Source: Siphlonurus alternatus (lineage: Eukaryota > Arthropoda > Insecta > Ephemeroptera > Siphlonuridae). From it: 64,000 nt of DNA. Shown in pieces: positions 23,717 to 35,795 of this stretch (positions within the stretch are counted from its first letter, which is position 1; each line of letters opens with the position of its first letter). Position numbers and translations under genes: made by a program. Below the pieces are notes generated by a model. That model did not search any database. It worked only from the letters and a program-made list of their open reading frames with translations, and was not told the origin of the DNA. The stretch lies in NCBI GenBank assembly GCA_949825025.1, contig OX463786.1:8047094-8111093 (forward strand), in the 5' to 3' direction.

Positions 23717-23985
23717 GGACAACATACATGAAATTTTTTTATTGCAGAAATGAATAGAGGGTACCAAATTATGCTACTCTGAATTCTTTCAGATTTTTTT
23801 GACACCCAGAACTATTTTTAAATAATTATTGAAAGTTCGGCCACGCCCCCTGGAGGCGTCAGTAGGCGTCCAGTCTCTATCCTTTTTATTAAGGCTGCAG
23901 GGGTGCCAACTGAAATCACAGGACTTTCAATAATTATTTAAAAATAGTTCCGGGTTTCAAAATAATCTGAAAAAATCTGAAAAAA
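23717..23985. mobile_element. Family A variant (GGACAACATACATG end), truncated
   Basis: Starts GGACAACATACATGAAATTT and shows ATTGCAGAAATGAATAGAGG and TTTTTAAATAATTATTGAAAGT, with centre CCACGCCCCCTGGAGGCG. The right terminus is missing. It is the close relative of 45763-46635 and supplies its uninterrupted sequence. Confidence 0.7.
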
Positions 23986-23999
23986 AATATATATATATA

Positions 24000-24541
24000 A
24001 ATGATGTAATATTTATATAACGTATACTATTTTGTGTGGTGTAGCAGTGTTAATTATGCACAAAAAGCTTGAAAAGCAGAGATTTTAGCCTATAGAAATT
24101 GTTAGTATATAGGGATTTTTTTCTTTTAGCTCATAAATGTTATAATAATTATGTTTTATAATATGTAACGTGATGCAAAGTAAATAGGGGGGCTTTAAAT
24201 ATTGGTATAAACATAATTTTATTATACATTATTATTATAATTAAATAAGTTGGAGAGATATAAATATATACCTTATGCTTTCAAATGGAAGTAAGAGGTC
24301 TTAAAATTTACTAACAAAAGCAGGAATTCACAAAAAATGAGATATAATATATTCAAAATAATTATTAGAATAAAATTTTTTAGTGAAAGGTTAAGAGGAT
24401 TATTTAAAATGTAGTAATAGAAATATAAGGTTTCAAATAATAATTTAAGCTTCATGAGATATTAAAATATATATTTCTTTTGGTTAAAAATAAAGAAGAA
24501 ATTTTAATTCATATGTTTTAATTGAATTGATTTTTTAAAAT
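24000..24541. other. Intergenic DNA, nothing specific
   Basis: A+T-rich; a 60-codon hydrophobic frame on the minus strand (24273-24455) has no support. Confidence 0.4.
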
Positions 24542-25024
24542 GGGGTACTGACCGGTATTTGAGTTAGCAAAACTAGTAAAAAGTACTGTGAATTCTATGA
24601 AGAACGAGCCCTATTAGAGCATTCTACGACAATTTGCTGATTTTATATGAATTTTTAAAACTTTTTTTGATGACGTCATACCATTGAATCTTAAATGGGA
24701 AAATGCATCAGTTAACATTGCTAAAATGAAAATTTATTGAGGTAGGAATTTGAAACCTTCATTGTCGTGATTCTAGCACCTAAAAACCTTGCAAATGAAG
24801 TTTTGGTTACATTTCAATATGAAGTATGGGATTTGGCAATGTTAACTGATCTATTTTCCCATTTAAGATTCAATGCTATGACGTCATTTTTGAGAGGTTT
24901 CAAAAATTCATATAAAATCAGGAAATTGACGTAGAATGCTGTAATAGGGCTTGTTCTTCATAAAATTCTCGTGCCTTTTGAAATGTTGACAAAAACTTGA
25001 AACTTTTCTTTCGGTCAGTACCCC
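24542..25024. mobile_element. Family M MITE, GGGGTACTGACC ends
   Basis: 483 bp; GGGGTACTGACCGGTATT at the left pairs with TTTCGGTCAGTACCCC at the right, AT on both sides. GAAGAACGAGCCCTATTAGA pairs with TAATAGGGCTTGTTCTTC, and ATGACGTCATACC with CTATGACGTCATTT. The termini and AT flank resemble family A. Confidence 0.75.
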
Positions 25025-25856
25025 ATTATTTTATACTAAAATGGATTATTTGAATAAAATATGACAAAATTTGACGGTACCTGGGATCGAACTCAAGACT
25101 TTCCGATCATTAATCAGAAGTCAAGGGTCAAATTGGAACTTTTGGGGGCGATCGATACTGTTGTATTATCGACATTCCCTTCCCTAAGTCACTTCTGTAC
25201 TCTGAAAGATGCAGATATTTAGTATCGTGATATTAAGAAAATCTGAGATAAATTAATGCTAATAAATTAACATAAAATAGACCGCATTTAGTTCATAATT
25301 ACTGTAAGTTTAATATTAAAGTTTTATTAAATTTCCTACCCAAAAAAATTTTCAGACATTAAATTTAACTCTCGATCGATTAAAACATATGTTTTTTTAA
25401 ACTTTTTATATAATATTGAATTCATAACTTAAAAAATGTCTAGATAATATATATGTATGTTATAAAAGACAAAAAAAATTGTGTATTAAATAATTCAATA
25501 TAATAATATATTCTATAATATTATATTAAATGTTATTATAATAGATAACAATGAGAAAATGGAGACTTTTGTAAATTCTATATTTAAACCTTAAAAAATT
25601 TCTTCATAACTAAACCATGCGTATATTATATGAATAAATAATATAATATTACACGGCATCCAAGCAGTGAGTGATCCAGAAATAGTAACAGATTTTATTG
25701 AATTAAGTAAAGGAAACAGTTCAGACAAAATTTTGAAAATCTAGCATATTATTCTGTGATATATTTAGATTTAATTGGTAAAAAAAATTGCAGTTTTAAC
25801 AACTAATATTATTTTTAGCGATTGATTTCAGGTACATTTAGAGTTATAATATGTAT
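25025..25856. other. Intergenic DNA with a tRNA-like patch
   Basis: On the minus strand near 25125-25075, AAGTCTTGAGTTCGATCCCA resembles a tRNA B box. No complete tRNA could be drawn. The rest is A+T-rich. Confidence 0.35.
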
Positions 25857-26694
25857 ACAGACTGGGCCAGAAATGGTGTTCCGATCGTACGCTAAATTTT
25901 CGGCGGGAGGACTTTCAGCTAGAAAGTTAAAATTTGGCATACATAAAGCCAAGGGTTTTAAGTCTTTTTGGCACGTGTTAGAATTTTTTTAAAATCACTC
26001 TTTCATGACTTTTTAGGGGTGGATTCATGATTTGCATTACTTCCTTATGGGATTTCCATGTTAAATTAAGTTGATAGAAAAATTTTGTCTGATCAGCATC
26101 AAATTTTTTTTCTGGGGGGTTCAAAACACGTTGAATCTAATGGTGTAATTTAAAATGTGATAAAAACAACCCCTAACGACATATTGACCCTTACTACGTT
26201 AAAAAATTATTGTATCCAAATTTTGACATTACCATTGAAACAAGCTCATTTTTTTACCCCAGAAAACACCTTTATTTTTTTTTAAATCGGAGTTAGTTAA
26301 GGATTTAATTTTTAGGGGTTGGTATTTTCACCCCTAATGATGAAATCCTTAAATGTCTCCGATTTAAAAAATTCAAATATGTTTTCTGAAATAAAAAAAT
26401 GAGCTCGTTTCAATGGTAGTGTCAAAATTAGGATACAATCATTTGTATCCTGGCTGATCAGACAAAATTTTTCTATCAACTTAATTTAACATGGAAATCC
26501 CATAAGGAAGTAATGCAAATCATGAATCCACCCCTAAAAAGTCATGAAATGGTGATTTAAAAAAAAAATCTAACACATGTCAAAAAAACTTACAACCCTT
26601 GGCTTTATGTATGCCAAATTTCAACTTTCTAGCTGAAAGTCCTCCCGCCGAAAATTTAGCGTACGATTGGAACACCATTTCTGGCCCAGTCTGT
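25857..26694. mobile_element. Family L long hairpin (about 0.83 kb), single copy
   Basis: ACTGGGCCAGAAATGGTGTT at the left pairs with AACACCATTTCTGGCCCAGT at the right. Pairing continues through GCTAAATTTTCGGCGGGAGG, GGCTTTATGTATGCC (right arm), AGTCATGAAA and GATTTAAAAAATTC to a centre near 26310 (GGTTGGTATTTTCACCCC). Flanks GTATACAG and CTGTGTAT suggest a TA-type target. Non-coding. Confidence 0.75.
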
Positions 26695-27050
26695 GTATAT
26701 AATAATATATAAATATATATATACTGTATTATAGACCACCAATTATTTCTATCGCAAGGCCTTGATTAAAATAATAAATATATTAAAATTTTTAAAATGC
26801 ACTAAAAAATTATATAATTGTTTATTCTTATTTATAATATATGGTTTGACCAAATTCAAGGGCTCAACTTTCTCACTATGTGAAATTAATTATATGCTTA
26901 TTAAAATCGTATTTGTTGGAAAATGTTTTATTTTATAGGCTGGAGATGTACTACATCATGTATCCAAACTTATGGAAATACTCTAATACTATTCGATTCC
27001 ATAAATAAATACAATTTAGGGGCACCCCAGGTTTTTGACATTATTGATGC
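26695..27050. other. Intergenic DNA, nothing specific
   Basis: A+T-rich with no recognisable feature. Confidence 0.4.
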
Positions 27051-27069
27051 TTTTATAAAAAAAAATGTT

Positions 27070-27860
27070 CGTCCTGATTGAAGTTTTCTACTGTTCCCTT
27101 ATTCACACAGACAAACCTCACCTACTACAATAAAGTGCAATATAGTTCAACAATTAAGAAATTTTTCTACGTTACAGTGAACGCTGGGACTCTTAAGGGC
27201 ATTGGGTGTAGCACCGGTAGTTGGCAACACTGACGTATCTTCACCATGTTAATTTTTGATCATTGCTCCTCGGAGTAATTTTTATGCTAGAGCCAAGCTG
27301 ATTGCTGTAGTATCAAGATAATTAGTAGCCCAAGTGTACAATTTGGCTAAATAAAGCCTGATTTAAAGAAAAGTATTTTTTTTTTATGTTTTAGAAAAAT
27401 GCATGTAAATTTGAAAAATTACTAAAAATACTTTTCTTTAAATCAGGCTTTATTTAGCCAAATTGTGCACTTGGGCTACTAATTATCTTGATACTACAGC
27501 AATCAGCTTGGCTCTAGCATAAAAATTACTCCGAGGAGCAATGATCAAAAACTAACATGGTGAAGATACGTCAGTGTTGCCAACTACCGGTGCTACACCC
27601 AATGCCCTTAACAGACTGCAACTATCCCTTCCTTATCCCTATTATACAGTATAATATATATATACATACTCAATATCTGACCCCTCCTTGGGACTTTCAA
27701 ACTGGTTGTATCCTTGATTGATTTTACCATTTTGGTGCTCAATAGTGCCTTGTAAGATATCCTATTTTCACCGTTAGTTAATATTATTTTTTTCCTTGTA
27801 ATTATATTGTACTTAATGTACTTTTTATTGGTGAAATAAATTAATAAATAAAAATAAAAG
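27070..27860 (+). mobile_element. SINE-like copy split by family I
   Basis: GTTCGTCCTGATTGAAGTTT and AACGCTGGGACTC at the left, and ACTATCCCTTCCTTATCCC with an AAATAAAAATAAAAG tail at the right, match the SINE central block. The family I hairpin at 27197-27607 lies between them in a duplicated TTAA. The tail region from about 27700 is longer than in copy 1. Confidence 0.5.
27197..27607. mobile_element. Family I TTAA hairpin, copy 1
   Basis: 411 bp; GGGCATTGGGTGTAGCACCG pairs with CGGTGCTACACCCAATGCCC; TTAA at 27193-27196 and 27608-27611. Arms contain TTGCTCCTCGGAGTAATTTT and ATTAGTAGCCCAAGTG. Second copy at 48336. Confidence 0.85.
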
Positions 27861-28777
27861 ATTAAAAAAAAAGTCCTTGCATTGATATGTGAAAAACAAA
27901 AACCTGTTCCCGATACTTTACGTCAGTAGATTTTTTCTTGATATAGTTTTCAATTCCTTTTATAATATATCAAGGGTAAATAATAATATGTATATAATAT
28001 ACTTGTGCAAAAGTATGAGTTCTTTTCTCGAATTTGATTAAGAAACCCCTAGAAGTAAAAGAAAATTGTTTTTTTCTTTTTATATTTTTTATATAAAAAT
28101 AGTCCTAACATATATGATGGGAAGAGAAAATTGACTTTTCAATTTTTGAACATATTAAATATTTTGAACAAAAAAAAAATGCACATGCAATTTATCAATA
28201 TACTGGTATATATATATATAAAAAACCTTAATTGCCTGCCATGTCTTTTAAAAAAAATGATACATAATTAAAGCTATTGTGTTATAATAATTAAAACTCC
28301 TGTCCATACGTAGATTTTTTTCCGATATAACAAGTATCAAAAGTTTGTCTCATTAAAAGAGTTCCAATTATATTATACTTGTGTCCATTATTATACTGTC
28401 TATGTATATATAATATATTCAAATTCAAAATTTTATTTCGATCATATAGGCTGTATATATATAATATATATAATAAATATAATATATATAATATATATAT
28501 TATATATAATATTTGATCTCAATTCCTTGTTGTTTTTTTATTGAGGAAACAATATATATCTTACATATATAAACACACATATAGCATTTTCCTCGAATTT
28601 CCTTTCCAATTATTTCAACTATGGTTTTGGGATGAAAGCAAAAAAGTATTTTAATGATCTATATGAAACTATTTGATATATACCTTTGAGATTTGTTAGC
28701 CTGTTTTATTAATTATAACGATGAAAAAAAATCATTAATGTTACCTTGATGTATCATTAATGGGAGCCTTGTCCAAC
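27861..28777. other. Intergenic DNA, nothing specific
   Basis: Very A+T-rich with imperfect (TATA) stretches near 28440-28510. Confidence 0.4.
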
Positions 28778-29141
28778 GGAGTATCGACCTCAACATTTTT
28801 TATTGTATAGAAATGGATAGAAGGTGCAAAGTTATGCTACTCTGATTTTTTTCAGACTTTTTTTGTAGAGCGCAGGAACTATTTTTTTAAAAAAAAATAT
28901 TGAAAGTGCAGAAAGAGTATATGCATAACGTTTCTAGACGTCTCTCTTAATAAAAGGATAGTACCTAAAAGGAACGAACGTGAGTTGAAACCCGATATCG
29001 GCAAAACTTTTTAGCAATACCTCCCGGGCTCTAAAAAATCTAAAAAAAAAAAAATAATAATAATAATAAATCAGAGTACAATAACTTTACAAAGTTATCC
29101 CTCTATCCATTTCTACAGTAAAATATTGAGTTCCATACTCC
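28778..29141. mobile_element. Family A MITE, copy 7 (diverged centre)
   Basis: GGAGTATCGACCTCAAC to TGAGTTCCATACTCC. The centre holds GAACGAACGTGAGTTGAAAC and CCCGATATCGGCAAAACTTT instead of the usual TGACGTCA block. Copy 11 (41418) has a related GTTTTGGCGAGGTCGGGTTC centre. Confidence 0.7.
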
Positions 29142-29267
29142 ATTATTGATTTTTAAATTTGCACTCACTCAAAACTCAAACAAATATGCACATGAATTTA
29201 AAGGTACACCGTAAATTAACAACAGTCGAAAGCTTCAATTCCCCATGACTTTAAATTACTCCTTGTG

Positions 29268-29306
<39 letters not shown>

Positions 29307-30349
29307 TTATTTTATCATTTATTAATAAAGTTTAACACAATAAAAATAGTTTACTACAATACATTAAATAAAAAAAAAATCCATAATAGGCAATGTTTTC
29401 ATAGCGTAAATATCTTATATTTTATAATAAATTTTACTGTTTTAGCTGTGTTATGTAATAATGTCTAATTAATTTTCAACGACTTATCTTACACAAATAA
29501 TTATATATACTACAAGTTGTGCTTTAATATGTGTATTTTGTAACTGGAATTATGAAAAAATAAAATATATATTAGAACTTGAAAATATAAATAAAAAATA
29601 ATACTGTAAAATCCATTAAAAGTCATTAACATTGTTACAGAATTTTCAAAATATCTGTAGTTTGCAATTCGTTTTACACGAAGTTTATTATACAATCCAA
29701 CACATATTGCGTTCTTTAGAGAGTTCCTTTATTATTAAAATGTACAAGCATGCATATCAATGTAGCTATTATTAAATTCTTGTTTCTTGCATGTCTTATA
29801 TAATTGTATATTTTTGGTGAATTAAATTCGTCATATTATTATTTTCTATACACATTCCAAAGTAAGATAGAAAGTTATATCATTATGTTCTTTCATCAAC
29901 ATCTCTCATTTTTTTTTTTTTTATTTTACTACATAATTAAATTCTTATGCATTCTTTTACAATGTAAATATGCAGTCATTGGAATTTCCCCCGATTTGGG
30001 GTGGCTGTTCACTTTGTGCTTAGGTTCTGCCTTTTGCAGTCCACCCATTGAGCTAACAGGTATTTTATTGTAATATGCTGTATATATGTTGTCATTTAGC
30101 TCAATAAACATTTATTATTATTATTATTCCCCATAATATTATGGTGCCATATCTTACGAGAGTGAAAATTTGCATTGCAGAGATTTTTTTAAACAATTTA
30201 TATCAGTATCACAAATATTTTTCAATTCATTTGATGCAAAAATTGTTCTTTTTTCCTCAGGTGTTCAATATTATTAACCTTAAATTGTTATCTACATTAT
30301 ATAAAACCAGAAATTTAAAATTATCTTTAATATCAATATTTGTATTTTT
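29142..30349. other. A+T-rich intergenic DNA
   Basis: A 35-bp A run at 29269-29303. A stretch at 29970-30130 (ATTTCCCCCGATTTGGGGTG .. AATAAACATTTATTATTATT) looks like a retroposon 3' end with a TTA-repeat tail. No gene. Confidence 0.4.
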
Positions 30350-30503
30350 GGGCGCGATTCACGAAGCAGTTATCCAGGTTTCTAACCACGTTTAACTTAA
30401 CCACGCTTAACTAAGGTGGTTTAATACGTAAAACAGGTATAGGTAAACGTGGTTAAGCTAAACGTGGTTAGAAACCTGGCTAACTGCTTCGTGAATCGCT
30501 CCC
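30350..30503. repeat. Family H hairpin, copy 1
   Basis: GGGCGCGATTCACGAAGCAG pairs with CTGCTTCGTGAATCGCTCCC; CAGGTTTCTAACCACGTTTA pairs with AAACGTGGTTAGAAACCTGG. Copies with the same core are at 41936 and 44142. Confidence 0.75.
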
Positions 30504-30914
30504 AATAGCTTCCACTTTATTTTCATTAAAAAAAATGTTTAAAAAAAATCACAATACATAACCCGTGGTCCTCTATCCAAACATGCCATAAAAAATTCAT
30601 GCAGGTTGTCCATTAACCCCATCGTTACCAGGAGAGGGGGGGGGGTCGAGATAACCCGTAAATCTTTTATAGCGGAAAAAAATGTGTAAAATACTGATAT
30701 AAAAATTTAGAAAAAATTGTAATCCTTAGTTAGCCAACCAGGCATGTTTTTCCGCACAAAAATTAGTGAGAAAAAAATTAAAACTTTTTCTTTAATATGT
30801 TATTTAAATAACGGGTCGTTTCAACCCCCTGTTCCCTTGGTATATATAGCGTGTGATAATATTGCTTGATAATGCTGTAGGGTTAAAGGATAATACTGAT
30901 AAAGTAGAGATATA

Positions 30915-31245
30915 GAGGACATAAAGGACCAAGAGATGGCGCTGACGTCTGAGAATTTTGCTCCTTGCATCGATGATACGGCAATACCTATAACATGGGG
31001 AGAATCACGAAAATTATCAAATTTTTAGTAAAGAAATCACTTACGAAGTTGAAATAATTTTTTATATTTGTCCGAAAGTATTTGACAACTAATTATGGTG
31101 TTGTCATTTCTGTAAAATTATATGCTGTAGCTGCTGAGAGAGCAGCATTTACATGATTTTACAATGTTAAACATATACAATGGGCCTCGCTAGACGCACG
31201 TAGTTCAGCTATTTCCCGTCAGTTTCTGCGAGAGGCGCTACTAGC
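30915..31245 (+). repeat. Family Q dispersed repeat, copy 2
   Basis: GGACCAAGAGATGGCGCTGA through TATACAATGGGCCTCGCTAG to GAGAGGCGCTACTAG; inverse match to 13729-14050. It ends about 75 bp before the acceptor of the small gene at 31321, so it is in or next to that gene's first intron. Confidence 0.6.
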
Positions 31246-31293
31246 TTTATGACGTCATATGCAACCACAACGAGAAGTATTGTGTGGTCACTT

Positions 31294-31320
31294 CTCTAAT
31301 TATATGTTCTATGCTTTCAG
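31294..31320 (+). promoter_or_regulatory. Branch point and 3' splice site of the small membrane-protein gene
   Basis: TCTCTAATTATATGTTCTAT followed by GCTTTCAG. A CTAAT branch sequence lies about 22 bases before the AG, with a T-rich tract between. Confidence 0.6.
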
Positions 31321-31342
31321 GTTGTTCTCCAATAACATCAAA

Positions 31343-31600
31343 ATGTGGTACGTAGTGGCAATGCTTCTGGTGCTCATGAGCCTGGTATTCGCCCTGTGGC
31401 TTTGTTACTTTGTCGCTACTTTCTGCGTAACTAACGAAGAAATAGTCCTTCAAAGGGAAGTCTATCGCAGAGACAGAGAGAAGAAATTGTCAAATAAAAG
31501 ACGTCGGGAGCTACAACTACAAACTTGCGAGGCATGTGCATTGGAAATGACAAATAATGTTAATTTGTATTATGATAAACAACATGTTGTAAAGGAATAA
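31343..31600 (+). CDS. Uncharacterised 85-aa single-pass membrane protein
   Basis: I do not recognise this protein. A strong acceptor (CTAAT branch sequence, pyrimidine-rich run, ..GCTTTCAG at 31320) opens the exon at 31321. The first ATG in it, at 31343, has the context CAAAATG. Residues 2-30 form one long hydrophobic helix (WYVVAML..FATFCV-like, rich in V, L, F, W). It is followed by NEEIVLQREVYRRDREKKL and the basic run NKRRREL, then a polar tail with CEAC and ending VVKE, TAA. Positive charges after the helix predict a cytosolic C terminus and an uncleaved anchor. Base composition is clearly less A+T-rich than its flanks, and AATAAA follows at 31843. The frame stays open 28 codons upstream, but those codons cross the acceptor and Q-repeat side and are probably not translated. 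The upstream exon is not located. Confidence 0.68.
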   Translation: MWYVVAMLLVLMSLVFALWLCYFVATFCVTNEEIVLQREVYRRDREKKLSNKRRRELQLQTCEACALEMTNNVNLYYDKQHVVKE

Positions 31601-31842
31601 TAATTGTTTATTATTTTAAATGTCAAAAATATTTTTGTACCTAAAAGACATATATAGGACAAATTTAATTATTATAAAAAAAAAATCTAGTTTTTTTGTT
31701 GTTTTTTATATGTTAATTTGACTAATAGTCATCGCAGTTTAAAAAATACTCTTGCTTTTTAAATGTTATATACGTTTTAGCAAAATTTAGCTATTCATTT
31801 TCTCAAAATTTAAGTTATAATTAATTGTATTCATGAACGTAC

Positions 31843-31848
31843 AATAAA
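31843..31848 (+). terminator. Polyadenylation signal of the small gene
   Basis: AATAAA 243 bp after the TAA stop of the 85-codon frame. Position suits a short 3' UTR; the cleavage site is unknown. Confidence 0.45.
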
Positions 31849-32228
31849 ATGATGGAATTTACAATTTACTAAGAATCATAGCCCATAAATGAAACATAAA
31901 TTAAATTTAACTGTTCTTTGAAGTTATGTAACAAAAATATATATAATATGGTGCTGTCAATTCTATTAATTAACTATGTGGCTTCTATTAAAACAATTAA
32001 TATAAGTTTTAAAATATTAATTGTCGCATCTTCTTGAAGACTTGTATAATATGTTATAAGTGGATATGTCAAATAATGTAAAATCATAAGTAATCAACTA
32101 TAGCTATTAATCATAATGTTAACTAAGCATAATGAACAACATTCATTAATTAATTTATTCCATCCAAATTTTTTATTGCATGGAAGACCTCAAGTTATAA
32201 TTATGTATCAATTGATTTTAAATTATTT
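31849..32228. other. Intergenic DNA, nothing specific
   Basis: A+T-rich with no recognisable feature. Confidence 0.4.
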
Positions 32229-32460
32229 TAACAATTTTTTGTTTTGAACCCTTCTAACACCCTTAAAATCGTCCTGCAAATCGCTGTGACATCATAGCTA
32301 TGTAAATATAACACGCAAACATAGGGAAAGAAGTTAACTGACTATGACGTCACAGCGTTTTTTCCCTTAATTTTGAAAGTTTTGGAGGATTAAAAAAATC
32401 TGAAAAAAAAAAAATAAAACTACAAAACTCGAGATCCTTCATAAAAAAAATTAAGAAAAT
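32229..32460. repeat. Family S inverted repeat, copy 1
   Basis: TGTGACATCATAGCTATG with ACACGCAAACATAGGGAAAG pairs with CTTTCCCT.. and TGACTATGACGTCACAGCG. The copy at about 48826-49040 shares GACGTCATAGTCATGCAACG and TTTCCCTATGCTTGCGTGTT. Outer ends not resolved. Confidence 0.5.
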
Positions 32461-32550
32461 AAATAAAAATATAATATATGAAGATTGTCCGTTATACATT
32501 ATAATTACATACCTTCAACATGCATGCCACGGTTGAGTGTTTTTTAACGA

Positions 32551-32873
32551 TTGGCCTCAGTTACAAACCGGAAACGCGAAATTTCTGTCGAACGGAATCG
32601 AACGAAATAAATTTTAAAAAATCGAGTATGCTCTAAAACTTAATCGCTTATGGTTTGAGCAGATTCAAGGGGGCGGTTTTCTCACAACAGCTCCATTTCC
32701 GGTTTCCGTCCATAAGACCAATGTTAAACTTCTGCCTCAGTTTTCTCAAAACTGGTCGAACAGATCCACTTCCAAAAAATTAAGCAACCTTATTGTGGCA
32801 AGCTTAAAAACTCCTGCAAGTCTCATTAAAATCAAGGGGGCCGTTTCCGAGATCCAAATCAACTGAGGTCAAT
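32551..32873. repeat. Hairpin-ended element, GATTGGCCTCAGTT ends
   Basis: GATTGGCCTCAGTTACAAA pairs with CAAATCAACTGAGGTCAATC. TTAA lies immediately left (TTTTTTAAC) and within a few bases on the right (CTTTAAG). The interior (CCATTTCCGGTTTCCGTCCA, AAACTGGTCGAACAG) is not palindromic. Confidence 0.5.
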
Positions 32874-33892
32874 CTTTAAGTAATAATTTAGCAGTGAAGA
32901 ATTTCTTTTTCCTGCATGTTTCATAATATTTGTTACTTAATAAGTTGAAGTAAATAACTTTGTAGCTAGTACTTCTGTTCTTAAATGTATGATTAACTTA
33001 TTAATTATGAATCGTTCTGCATTATACTATTCAGGGAACAAAACAAAATGTTGTGTATATACGGTATTTACAAACAGAAATATTATTTTTTTTTATACAG
33101 GGAAAATTGAACAGTCAAAATAATAAGAATTTTGATCAAGACAATAAATTGGAAGCACAGAGCTGGGTTACATAGTAAAAATATAAAAATATTTTTGTAA
33201 CGTGAATATATTTTGGTTAAAAATAAATAAAAAGAGGTACAGAAAAAAATTGACACTGTATATTAACTTCCCATTAGATAACAAGATAGAATATAATATT
33301 TCATACATTAACAAGAACTCAATTATAATGAATTGTTTAATTATTAAAATATAATAATTATATATAAGATGAGATCATAATATAATTTTTTTTATTATTT
33401 GTTTATTTGAACATATAGGTTGTACAAGATAACATTGATCACGTCAGAGAATATAACATATAGCAAAAACATGCAAAAAAATATATATAATAAACATGGA
33501 TGTTGATCAAAAACAATATACAAAATCTTTGACAAAGAGAAAAAAACAAACAACAATCATATATATAACAATAAAACAAACAAATGAATTTAAAATTGTA
33601 AACAATTTTCTGGCAATTTATTTGCAAAAAAACATCTTAATAGAATAAAATTTCTTGTTAATTAATATTAATTTCAGTTTTGATTTGAAAAGAGTCACTC
33701 TTGATGTTTTTTACATACGATCGAGGGAAGAAAATCATAAATTTTAGCTCATTGATGATAATATTATCTTCGTAACAGAATTTGTATCATAAGCACCTCA
33801 AATAATTTTTTGGTGCTGAAATTATGATTACTATACTACACAATAATGTTCTTCGTGACAGCATACGAACTTTACTTCCATCTAATTTACCT
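32874..33892. other. Intergenic DNA, nothing specific
   Basis: A+T-rich; a 62-codon frame on the minus strand (33439-33627) is low-complexity and unsupported. Confidence 0.4.
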
Positions 33893-34232
33893 TCAGTTGC
33901 AAGAGACAAAGCACCGCCCACTCCATCAAGGCCTTCGCACTATATAATATCGATCTCAATTGTTTTTGAAATAGTAGTCCTAAATTTCCAATAATCCGTT
34001 GTGTTAAAATATGCAACTTTGACCCCGAAATTTTTATAGAAAGAGTGGTTCTAAAATTTTGAAACTTTACACATGGCAAGATAAGGTGTTTATAAAATTA
34101 TGCCTGGAGTGTGAAAATATCAGGAAAAATCAACTTCAATTTAATTTGAATTTTACAATGATCTAGCAAATAGGGTGGACTTACTATTTTTCTTTGCGCA
34201 CTTCGCAGTGCGCAGGCCTTGGTAGAGGGGGC
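33893..34232. repeat. Family R element, copy 2
   Basis: CACCGCCCACTCCATCAAGG at the left; CGCAGTGCGCAGGCCTTGGT at the right. The interior shares TATCGATCTC, GACCCCGAAATTTT and ATTATGCCTGG-like blocks in inverse with 11703-12037. Confidence 0.6.
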
Positions 34233-35448
34233 TTTGGACAAAGATATATTTGCAATTTTTGTGAAGAAGCCAGTTTAGCCATAAAAAAAAAAAAAAAAAA
34301 AAAATCAAGTTCACCACGCTTCTAATATAGACTGTGTGGCAACGCCAACAAAGAGAGAAGGGGTATATAACGATCGTGGAGTTCAGAGGGGTACAGTTCT
34401 TGCCTCGTAAAATTTCCCTAAGTTGCAGCTTCTTAATCACCATGACACGTAAGAATAACACAGGGCTTGGTGATTAACAAAGCTGCAAGTGGGAAATTTT
34501 CCAAGGCGACGAATGTACCAAATTTTACATCAAATCATCGAAGTTTATAATTCAATTCAAAAAGGCTTTTATTAGAAAATATCATAGTACACATAAGCTC
34601 TGTTCTTATAATATTTTGGTGTATATAGGCAACCAGTCAAACAACAAAACAAAGCATGCTGCATAACTGCCAGGAAACTTGCGTCTTAAACCCAAATTTG
34701 TATTGTAATATGTGTTTTCTGAATAAAAGCCTTTTGAATCTGAATCTTATATAATATACTCTACCAAAATATAATATTCTACACGTTGATAAACAATAGG
34801 TAAATTGATAGTGCCAAACAATCCTCTTAGTTATAGTGACGCTGTAAAATAAAATACATGTGCGACGTATTCAGCTTCCCTATTTATGAGCATTTCTTGA
34901 TACACTTGATAATCTAAATGGGTTTTCTATGAAATAATATTCCATTACAAAATTCATTTTATATAAGGTTTTAATGAACATTTTATAAGACAATATAGAT
35001 TTTGTAGAATTGCGTGTTCGTTAACTTAACTATATTAACTTAACTTAACTATATATATATTTATTTATTTTATATAATATTATAAGATATATTCACAAAT
35101 ATGTAGTCAATATACATTAATTATATATTATAACATATAATGTCGTATAAAAACATAAAACAAAACAATTAATATTAATTATTTGAAAATAATATATTGT
35201 AAAATTTATTTTTAAGGAATTTGATATTATATGACAGGTATATATACTGGATATTAATTATTAATAGCAATGAATTTTTTCAATATTCAAATTTCAGTGT
35301 TGCTACAGGTAAATTAATTTGATATTCATACCGTAAATAACTATAAATGTGAATTTTGTGGCTCGATTTAAAACTCCCTATGCTGCACCGAAGTTTTACA
35401 GTAGAAATTACGACATAATATATACAGTATGTTAAACTGCAACATTAA
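34233..35448. other. Intergenic DNA with a CACCATG hairpin and a retroposon-end-like stretch
   Basis: At 34391-34520 GTTGCAGCTTCTTAATCACC pairs imperfectly with GGTGATTAACAAAGCTGCAA; nearly the same block recurs at 38685-38765. At 34630-34745 a sequence ending TGAATAAAAGCC resembles a retroposon 3' end. The rest is A+T-rich. Confidence 0.4.
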
Positions 35449-35795
35449 AGGCATACAGGCCTCAAATTAAAAATTTGACAGTCACAGAGAGTTGCTTGAG
35501 TTGACAATCAACATTTGGATTATTTTTTACGTGCGCGATGCAGCTGCATGAGCGGGGGCTGCAAAGTAAGGATGCAGGTCCTTGATGACGTCAAAATGAC
35601 GTCACAAAGCACAACCATACATACGCCACCATGTTTTTTGACGTCATTTTGACGTCATCAAGGACCTGCATCCTTACTTTGTAGCCCCCGCTCATGCAGC
35701 TGCATCGCGCAAGTAAAAAAATATCCGAATGTTGGATTGTCAACTCATGCAACTCTCTGTGACTGTCAAATTTTTAATTTGAGGCCTGTATGCCT
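35449..35795. mobile_element. Family N TTAA hairpin
   Basis: 347 bp; AGGCATACAGGCCTCAAATT pairs with AATTTGAGGCCTGTATGCCT; TTAA at 35445-35448 and 35796-35799. Arms contain GCAGCTGCATGAGCGGGGGC and GATGACGTCAAAATGACGTC in inverted pairs. Single copy here. Confidence 0.85.
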
